Source: CAYQNU01 sp964419055 (lineage in GTDB: Bacteria; Bacteroidota; Bacteroidia; Flavobacteriales_D; Parvicellaceae). Taken from it: a stretch of 64,000 nt of DNA. Positions 59,204 through 64,000 of this stretch are shown here, piece by piece; the stretch's first letter is position 1, and every line of letters starts with the position of its first letter. The stretch covers positions 53,622 through 117,621 of the forward strand of contig CAYQNU010000014.1 of NCBI GenBank assembly GCA_964419055.1, given 5' to 3'. The notes under the pieces are model-generated. The model made no database searches. It had not been told where the DNA came from and saw only the letters and a program-made list of their open reading frames with translations. Position numbers and translations under genes: made by a program.

Positions 59204-59785
59204 TTACTTAGTGACTTTTTCTAAAATTCTTGCTCTAAGTCTGCTTAATGATTGAGGTTTTATCCCCAAATAACTTGCTAATTGATGCTGCGGCACACGT
59301 TGAACGAGGTCGGGTCTTTTCTGTATTAAATTTAAGTATCGTTGTTCTGGAGAAGAAGTCTTAAATTCGTCAAAATCTATTTGCTTTTTAGCTAACAATT
59401 CTTCCGATAATAGCCTACACATAGTATCAAACTTCGGAAATTTACTGTTTACTTCTACTGACATATCTGCATTTGAAATCAAAAGAATACAGTCTTCACT
59501 GCAACTTATGAAATATTCAGAAGGAGCTTTGGTTATTACACAATGAGGTGTCAAACCTTCCATTTCTGTATAGAACGCTGTTGTTTTTTCTTCACCGTCT
59601 ATCATATAATAAACACGAATGCAACCTTTTAAGACAAAATAGTTCTCTTTTGATTTCTGTCCTTCTTTGAGTAATACTTTTCCTTTTTTTACAGAATGAA
59701 ACAGGTCTAATGAAAGTAATGCGTTCTTCTCCTCTTCTGTCAGAGAAACGTATTTTGATATAAATTCAAATAGTAAGTCTTGCAT
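59204..59785 (-). CDS. Crp/Fnr family transcriptional regulator
   Basis: 193 aa. Cyclic-nucleotide-binding-like domain in residues ~10-120 (VSLTEEEKNALLSLDLFHSVKKGKVLLKEGQKSKENYFVLKGCIRVYYM, AFYTEMEGLTPHCVI), then a C-terminal helix-turn-helix (VPQHQLASYLGIKPQSLSRLRARI). The nucleotide-binding RxS motif of true Crp is not evident, so cAMP binding is unlikely. It lies directly before the DUF6326/outer-membrane pair and may control them. Its promoter lies in repeat copy b. Confidence 0.93.
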   Translation of the reverse strand: MQDLLFEFISKYVSLTEEEKNALLSLDLFHSVKKGKVLLKEGQKSKENYFVLKGCIRVYYMIDGEEKTTAFYTEMEGLTPHCVITKAPSEYFISCSEDCILLISNADMSVEVNSKFPKFDTMCRLLSEELLAKKQIDFDEFKTSSPEQRYLNLIQKRPDLVQRVPQHQLASYLGIKPQSLSRLRARILEKVTK

Positions 59786-59840
59786 GGTTAATTCGTATTG
59801 ATATCGTCTGTTCCTCTTGCCATCAACGTTAGTTTATATT

Positions 59841-59882
59841 AAAACTTTCGTTCATTTATCAAAAGTACTATTTTTTTGAAAG
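59841..59882 (-). repeat. Promoter repeat, copy b
   Basis: AAACTTTCGTTCATTT-ATCAAAAGTACTATTTTTTT-GAA; TACTTTTG on the minus strand at 59860-59867, 75 bases before the Crp-like ATG. Confidence 0.72.
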
Positions 59883-59943
59883 GGTAAGCTTTAATTTATG
59901 GAAGTTTTGTATACCTCCAAAACTATTTACCAACTAATTTTCA

Positions 59944-60543
59944 TTACCAATTGATGTGTCCGAAGTAACTAAAAACATAATTTTTTTCATCCTCATAATA
60001 GATAGTAATTGTTGACATTACATAATCTTTGATTATTATACAATTCAATTTGTATATACGCTGACCTTTGTAAAATATTGCAACATTTCCACTTTCCGCT
60101 AATTTCCTAACATATAATTCTACATCATCCGAATTTCCATTATTAAGTTCAGCTTTATCAATACCAGCGTATATTACAAGATTTCTTAGGTCAAATCCAC
60201 CTTGTATGTAGCGAAATTGGTTGATAGCATTAAGATATCTTTGGGCAGATTCCTTATAAGAAATTAATGTTATAGAATCATGTTTGATTTCATTCTGAAT
60301 GTAATGTAAAAGGCTAACATATTCGTTTTGTAATTTTTCAACTAATGGCTGCATTTCAACAAATATTCTATAATCACCATTTACCCAAAATCCACATTTT
60401 GATGTGTCAATTGAGTTGACTAAACTAATTTCATATTGAGTAGTTTCAATTGGATGAAAAGGGCGTAATAAGGTATCTGAAATATTTTGAGAATACCCCG
60501 AAAATTGAGTAGTAATCAAAAGAATTATAATTAGATGATTCAT
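59944..60543 (-). CDS. Exported hypothetical protein
   Basis: 199 aa. Signal peptide 1-19 (FSGYSQ). Mature part mixed: PFHPIETTQYEISLVNSIDTS near the start, a helical middle (MQPLVEKLQNEYVSLLHYIQNEIKHDSIT, AQRYLNAINQFRYIQGG) and a beta-rich end with many aromatic residues (TITIYYEDEKNYVFSYFGHINW). No family. A one-gene unit between repeat copies b and c. Confidence 0.58.
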   Translation of the reverse strand: MNHLIIILLITTQFSGYSQNISDTLLRPFHPIETTQYEISLVNSIDTSKCGFWVNGDYRIFVEMQPLVEKLQNEYVSLLHYIQNEIKHDSITLISYKESAQRYLNAINQFRYIQGGFDLRNLVIYAGIDKAELNNGNSDDVELYVRKLAESGNVAIFYKGQRIYKLNCIIIKDYVMSTITIYYEDEKNYVFSYFGHINW

Positions 60544-60599
60544 AGCTTACTGATCTTAAAGGTGTTTCTACTCAAAATACAAGCAAACTTCTGTTTGAT

Positions 60600-60642
60600 C
60601 AAAAACCACCATTCAATTTTCAAAAATACTATTTTTTTAAAC
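60600..60642 (-). repeat. Promoter repeat, copy c
   Basis: AACCACCATTCAATTTTCAAAAATACTATTTTTTTAAAC, the most divergent copy. TATTTTTG on the minus strand at 60621-60628, 78 bases before the ATG of the exported hypothetical. After it, TTCAATTTC appears as in copies d and e. Confidence 0.6.
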
Positions 60643-60789
60643 AAACGTATTGATGCCAAAGAAAATGATTCAATTTCATTGGTTTTGGATATCATTTAAT
60701 TACTTTACCACCAATTTCTTATAATAGAAGAAGTTGTAAAGACGTTAGGCTGTCCGAATGAATCAAAAATTGTATGTCACAAACAAACT

Positions 60790-60975
60790 CTATACGATTC
60801 TTTTGTTTTGGTCGTAAAGATATTTTGCGATACTGGGTATAAAAATTACTGAACCTATACCAAGTCCAAGTACCAATGCCACATTAGCTCCTGGCCAATG
60901 TTGAATTTTGAATAAAATACCAATTACAGTTAAAGAACCTGATAATGCTCCTGATACGAATGCTAATGTTTTCAT
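60790..60975 (-). CDS. Small GldL-like membrane protein
   Basis: 61 aa, two hydrophobic stretches (FVSGALSGSLTVIGILFKIQHWPGANVALVLGLGIGSVIFIP). The FKIQHWPGA stretch is like the FK(I/L)xHWPGA motif of GldL-type gliding/T9SS proteins and of many small Bacteroidetes membrane proteins, but the protein is far too short for a complete GldL. Likely an isolated transmembrane module. Its own promoter lies at 61012 and copy d lies further up. Confidence 0.65.
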   Translation of the reverse strand: MKTLAFVSGALSGSLTVIGILFKIQHWPGANVALVLGLGIGSVIFIPSIAKYLYDQNKRIV

Positions 60976-61011
60976 TTTAGTTGATTTTTAAATAATTATT
61001 CCCTTATAATG

Positions 61012-61019
61012 CAAAAGTA
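61012..61019 (-). promoter_or_regulatory. Promoter of the small GldL-like gene
   Basis: TACTTTTGCA on the minus strand, 37 bases before the ATG. A second box at 61072 lies in repeat copy d. Confidence 0.5.
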
Positions 61020-61041
61020 AAATTTAGATACAACTTTTTTG

Positions 61042-61100
61042 TAAAACATCTAAAAACCTCCGTTCATGTATCAAAAGTATTATTTTTTGAATAAACCTAA
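61042..61100 (-). repeat. Promoter repeat, copy d
   Basis: AAAACATCTAAAAACCTCCGTTCATGT-ATCAAAAGTATTATTTTTT-GAATAAACCTA. Very close to copy e, including the flanking AAAACATCTAAAAA. TACTTTTG at 61072-61079. Confidence 0.72.
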
Positions 61101-61202
61101 TGAGTAAATAACGTTCTCAATTTCAGTAGCTATTTACTTTATTTATTCACTGAACCACCTCTTTCGGGTAAGTGCCATTATCGGCTTTTATTCTTTCGGT
61201 CA

Positions 61203-62246
61203 TTATGGTTTAAATTTTTCAAACGTGTTCCCGTTAAATTTATATGCACCATTTTCGTGTGTTCCAAGCCAAAGGTCGCCATTGTTATCCTTGTAAATAC
61301 TGAATAAGGTAATGTCTTTTGAATTATCTTGAACTGCATAGTGTGTAATTTCTGTCCCATCATATTTCCAAACTCCATTAAGATACGTTACAAACCACAA
61401 ATTATTCTCGTTGTCTCTTACTGTTGATAGAAACTCATTTAGACCACTGGTATTCTTTCCATCTAAACTACCTATACTTTGGTGTCTTGTGTAGAATTTA
61501 TTGCTTTTTAGTGTGGTGCTGTCATAAACACTATAACGATATTCTGTATTAAACCAAAAGTCGCCATTTTTGTCTTCTGTAATTGATCGCACTCCGTTTG
61601 CACCTTCATTGCGAAATTCTGTCACATCTTCTTCTGTAATCCATTCAAACGATTTTCCATCGTATCGGCAAACTCCAACTGGGTTTGTGCCAAACCAAAT
61701 GTTTCCTTTTCTGTCTTTATAAATGCTATAGATATCGAATGGATTGGATAAATTTGGTGGCTTAGGGAACTGCAATTCATATAATGTAATCCCATCATAG
61801 CGGTATACTTTTCCGGTATTACCATAAGAATATTCAAACCACATATCTGAGGATTCCAGTTTCCAATTTTCACTTGGCACTGCCGTTAAAGTCGTGAAAT
61901 TAGTTCCGTTAAATTTTGATATTGATGACGTTGCGTTTGCACTGCCAAAATAAATATTACCAAATTCATCTTCTTTTATTTCATCAATTCTGTTGTTAAG
62001 CAAACCGTGTTTTGTTGTGTAATTTATAAAAGTCTTACCGTCATACTTATACACTCCCGTTTCCCAACTTCCAAACCAATGAATATTTTTTTGGTCTTGA
62101 TAAATGACCATAATGCTACTTCCAAGTTCTTTTACGGTGTCGCCCTTTGTAGATAGGTCAGAGTTTGTTTTCTTATTCGAAGTCTGTCCATTGCAAGAAG
62201 TCAGTATTGATAGAATACAAAAAAATACAATTGTGTTTATTTTCAT
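61203..62246 (-). CDS. Seven-bladed beta-propeller lipoprotein (Reg_prop type), paralogue 3
   Basis: 347 aa. Lipobox LTSC (MKINTIVFFCILSILTSCNGQ). Blades of the same type as 50534 and 52328: IMVIYQDQKNIHWFGSWETGVYKYDGKTFINYTTKHGLLNN, IYSIYKDRKGNIWFGTNPVGVCRYDG, FSIYKDNNGDLWLGTHENGAYKFNG. Seven blades, no kinase. Signal region (SCNGQ) and tail agree with paralogue 2 most closely. Unit between repeat copies d and e. Confidence 0.85.
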   Translation of the reverse strand: MKINTIVFFCILSILTSCNGQTSNKKTNSDLSTKGDTVKELGSSIMVIYQDQKNIHWFGSWETGVYKYDGKTFINYTTKHGLLNNRIDEIKEDEFGNIYFGSANATSSISKFNGTNFTTLTAVPSENWKLESSDMWFEYSYGNTGKVYRYDGITLYELQFPKPPNLSNPFDIYSIYKDRKGNIWFGTNPVGVCRYDGKSFEWITEEDVTEFRNEGANGVRSITEDKNGDFWFNTEYRYSVYDSTTLKSNKFYTRHQSIGSLDGKNTSGLNEFLSTVRDNENNLWFVTYLNGVWKYDGTEITHYAVQDNSKDITLFSIYKDNNGDLWLGTHENGAYKFNGNTFEKFKP

Positions 62247-62315
62247 TGTCTGTCTGTTTGGTCTGTCATAGAATAGCTGATAACGTCAGTTGGTTCATCT
62301 TCACCTGTGTTTCGA

Positions 62316-62379
62316 TGAAAACATCTAAAAAACCTTTCGTTCAATTATCAAAAGTACTATTTTTTTGAATAAACCTATA
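62316..62379 (-). repeat. Promoter repeat, copy e
   Basis: AAAACATCTAAAAAACCTTTCGTTCAATT-ATCAAAAGTACTATTTTTTT-GAATAAACCTA. TACTTTTG at 62349-62356, 103 bases before the ATG of paralogue 3. Further on CTCAATTTCGGTAG resembles the end of copy d. Confidence 0.72.
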
Positions 62380-62464
62380 GGTGCGAAAAAAAGTAACTCA
62401 ATTTCGGTAGTAATGGACGTAAAATAGTAATTGAACAGCCTCTTTTTCCATAAGGCTTAAGGCT

Positions 62465-63097
62465 TTATTTTTTAATTTCCATTTTATAATGTGTAATTAA
62501 ACTTAAAAGGGCTTTGCTAACTAAAAACATATTAAATGCATAATCTACTTTCTCAGCAATATTTAAATTTTCAACATTACCTACTGATATAAAATAGGTG
62601 TCATTTTCATTTTTATTGTTAAAAGAAAAATGCTCAGATGAAAAATGTACATGTCCACTTAGTTTTTTATATAATGACTCAAATTGGGGGAAAATGGTAT
62701 CAATTTTTGAAACAAGATAATTATCTGTCATTTTATTACCATCTCTATCTTTTAGATTTCTAATATGCTCGCCATTTAATACTTTTTCGTAAAACTCACC
62801 AGCATTATTAGATAAACTAATTGCATATAACCTTAAACAATTATCTAATTGAAGTCTCATTAATGAAATTGCTGTTTGATAATTATTAGATTCAGCTAAA
62901 GTTACAAAGCCTCTATTTAAGGAGATAGCTCTGTTGGTTATAGACATTATGTAATGATTTATTATACTAATTCCTTCCTCAATTTCATATATTTCTTTAA
63001 TTTCTAAAATAAATAATTTCTCTAATAGAAGAATATTGTTGAAGGTGTGATTTAAGTCATCCTCATTTACATTAATATTCAAATTTTGTTTATCCAT
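62465..63097 (-). CDS. Hypothetical soluble helical protein
   Basis: 210 aa, no signal, mainly helical (LEKLFILEIKEIYEIEEGISIINHYIMS, ISLMRLQLDNCLRLYAISLSNNAGEFYEKVLNG). The order R-x-Q-x-D-N-x-x-R, then a loop with LSGHVHFSSEHF recalls the DUF5677-type families seen near defence or mobile loci, but the match is only by impression. One-gene unit between copies e and f. Confidence 0.55.
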   Translation of the reverse strand: MDKQNLNINVNEDDLNHTFNNILLLEKLFILEIKEIYEIEEGISIINHYIMSITNRAISLNRGFVTLAESNNYQTAISLMRLQLDNCLRLYAISLSNNAGEFYEKVLNGEHIRNLKDRDGNKMTDNYLVSKIDTIFPQFESLYKKLSGHVHFSSEHFSFNNKNENDTYFISVGNVENLNIAEKVDYAFNMFLVSKALLSLITHYKMEIKK

Positions 63098-63132
63098 ATT
63101 GTTAAGTTAAACTTTCTCATAAAGTCAGTTTC

Positions 63133-63182
63133 TCTAAAACCCTCCGCTCATTTATCAAAAGTACTATTTTTTTGAATAAATA
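63133..63182 (-). repeat. Promoter repeat, copy f
   Basis: AAAACCCTCCGCTCATTT-ATCAAAAGTACTATTTTTTT-GAATAAA. TACTTTTG at 63156-63163, 59 bases before the ATG of the gene at 62465. Confidence 0.72.
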
Positions 63183-63348
63183 CATTAAAGGACAAGTTAA
63201 TAGAACAATTTTAAAAGCTATGGACATTATTTAACGGCCCGCAAACAGGCACTCGTTTTTTTACCTTATTATTCCGGTGAAGCCTTTGCGGAACCAATTC
63301 AAATATAAAAAAATGGCGCTTGTTTGTTGTTAGTGGTGCGTTGCATAA

Positions 63349-63846
63349 CTAATTTTTAGTCAAAAAGTGTTTGTAATAAATATATTCTTTGATAAAATCA
63401 TTGGTATCTGGAAAATAAGAATCACAAGTCTGTGAACCCCCATCATAAAATGAAGTCGTATGAAAAAAGCATTTATTATGTTCGAAATAAAACGTATGTG
63501 TCGTGCTTGGTGGCTCATTACTTTTTATATCGGGATCAGATAACTTATACTCAACGAAAATTAATGAGTCGTTTAGAAATGAAATAGATGCGCTTTCGCA
63601 TTTTCCTAATAAAGAGTAATAATAAATATCAATCAATTGGCCACTTTTATATCTACCAGTTACCATTTTATTATTGGTAGAATCTAATTTATGAATTTGT
63701 AATAAGTCCGAATGATATTCTCTCTTATACCTGAAATTTATGATTGAGTCAATTTTAGAAATTTTTAAACTATCCGATTTGGTCTGCGCTTTAACTTCTA
63801 GAAATACAGAGTTGATTAAAATGAATATGTAAATCAATTTTTTCAT
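63349..63846 (-). CDS. Exported hypothetical protein
   Basis: 165 aa. Signal peptide 1-20 (FLEVKAQ). Beta-rich mature part with SLKISKIDSIINFRYKREYHSDLLQIHKLDSTNN near the start and THTFYFEHNKCFFHTTSFYDGGSQTCDSYFPDTNDFI near the end (two Cys may pair). No family. No clear promoter box; the sequence after the ATG to the window end holds no further gene. The region 63847-64000 shows GGCGATGGGCGGG-type repeat sequence. Confidence 0.55.
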   Translation of the reverse strand: MKKLIYIFILINSVFLEVKAQTKSDSLKISKIDSIINFRYKREYHSDLLQIHKLDSTNNKMVTGRYKSGQLIDIYYYSLLGKCESASISFLNDSLIFVEYKLSDPDIKSNEPPSTTHTFYFEHNKCFFHTTSFYDGGSQTCDSYFPDTNDFIKEYIYYKHFLTKN

Positions 63847-64000
63847 TTTCTCGTTTGTTTATATTTTGTAATTACCACTAACGTGCCGCGTATTGGCGAT
63901 GGGCGGGATTTTTAGCACAGAACTTTAATCGAAGCACAGAAGTTGAATTTTTGACCCGTCCTAAAATAAGTTTACTTGTTTTTGTTTATAATCCTATTAC

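Noticed and set aside
60744..60750. GTTAGGC, a match to the integron attC core (GTTRRRY), inside the cassette-like region
   Set aside because: No matching RYYYAAC partner, no paired L boxes and no palindromic arms were found around it or near the other repeat copies, so an integron attC site is not supported.
1..64000. CRISPR arrays, rRNA genes, tRNA genes, intact IS elements, prophage genes
   Set aside because: No regularly spaced repeat array, no conserved rRNA segments, no tRNA-like cloverleaf and no transposase, integrase or phage structural protein was recognised.

Overview
The window is an AT-rich chromosomal segment of a Bacteroidota bacterium, most likely a member of the Flavobacteriales. 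The signs are: promoters of the Bacteroidetes type (-7 box TAnnTTTG, found upstream of over twenty genes), almost no Shine-Dalgarno sequences, many lipoproteins and secreted proteins with a K/R...SC or ...AQ signal, a type-IX-secretion (type B, gliding-motility-associated) C-terminal domain, a DUF4476 protein, SpoIIE phosphatases carrying TPR repeats, and an S46 dipeptidyl-peptidase. No rRNA, tRNA, CRISPR array or intact transposase was seen. Genus and species cannot be told from the sequence.

Region 1 (1-4.4 kb) is housekeeping: the 3' end of an unknown gene, prfB, plsC, an alpha-oxoamine synthase (serine-palmitoyltransferase-like) and a twin-domain cold-shock-like protein behind two stacked inverted repeats. 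Region 2 (4.4-9.1 kb) holds two paralogous membrane TPR-SpoIIE phosphatases; the second has a palindromic repeat inserted in frame in its catalytic domain, and a scrap of a third copy follows it. Region 3 (9.1-14.5 kb) is accessory: a RhuM gene bracketed by ~45-bp direct repeats, two secreted proteins, and a gene-free 0.8 kb filled with degenerate repeats.

Region 4 (14.5-20.3 kb) is core: ilvE, recQ coupled to a TPR protein and a SUI1/YciH factor, and trxB. Region 5 (20.3-31.7 kb) has envelope proteins (DUF4476, leucine-rich-repeat, DUF3999/DUF2339 pair, SanA-like), a YigZ gene and a small terminal-inverted-repeat element. Region 6 (30.7-41 kb) has ribD with a DMT transporter, an outer-membrane barrel, a compact operon (truncated globin, Maf, CYTH) behind an S46 peptidase with an extra TPR tail, an arginase-family hydrolase and DUF4159. 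Region 7 (41-46 kb) has a large repetitive T9SS cargo protein and small enzymes.

Region 8 (46-64 kb) is clearly accessory: nearly all genes are on the minus strand, short, mostly lipoproteins or secreted proteins, and most have their own promoter. Three of them are paralogous seven-bladed beta-propeller lipoproteins. Two genes here (DUF4419 and a lipoprotein) are broken by single-base frameshifts. Between 57.7 and 63.2 kb a ~45-bp repeat that contains a promoter recurs six times in the same orientation, one copy before each gene or operon, so that the region looks like an array of gene cassettes. This is the observation most worth following up.
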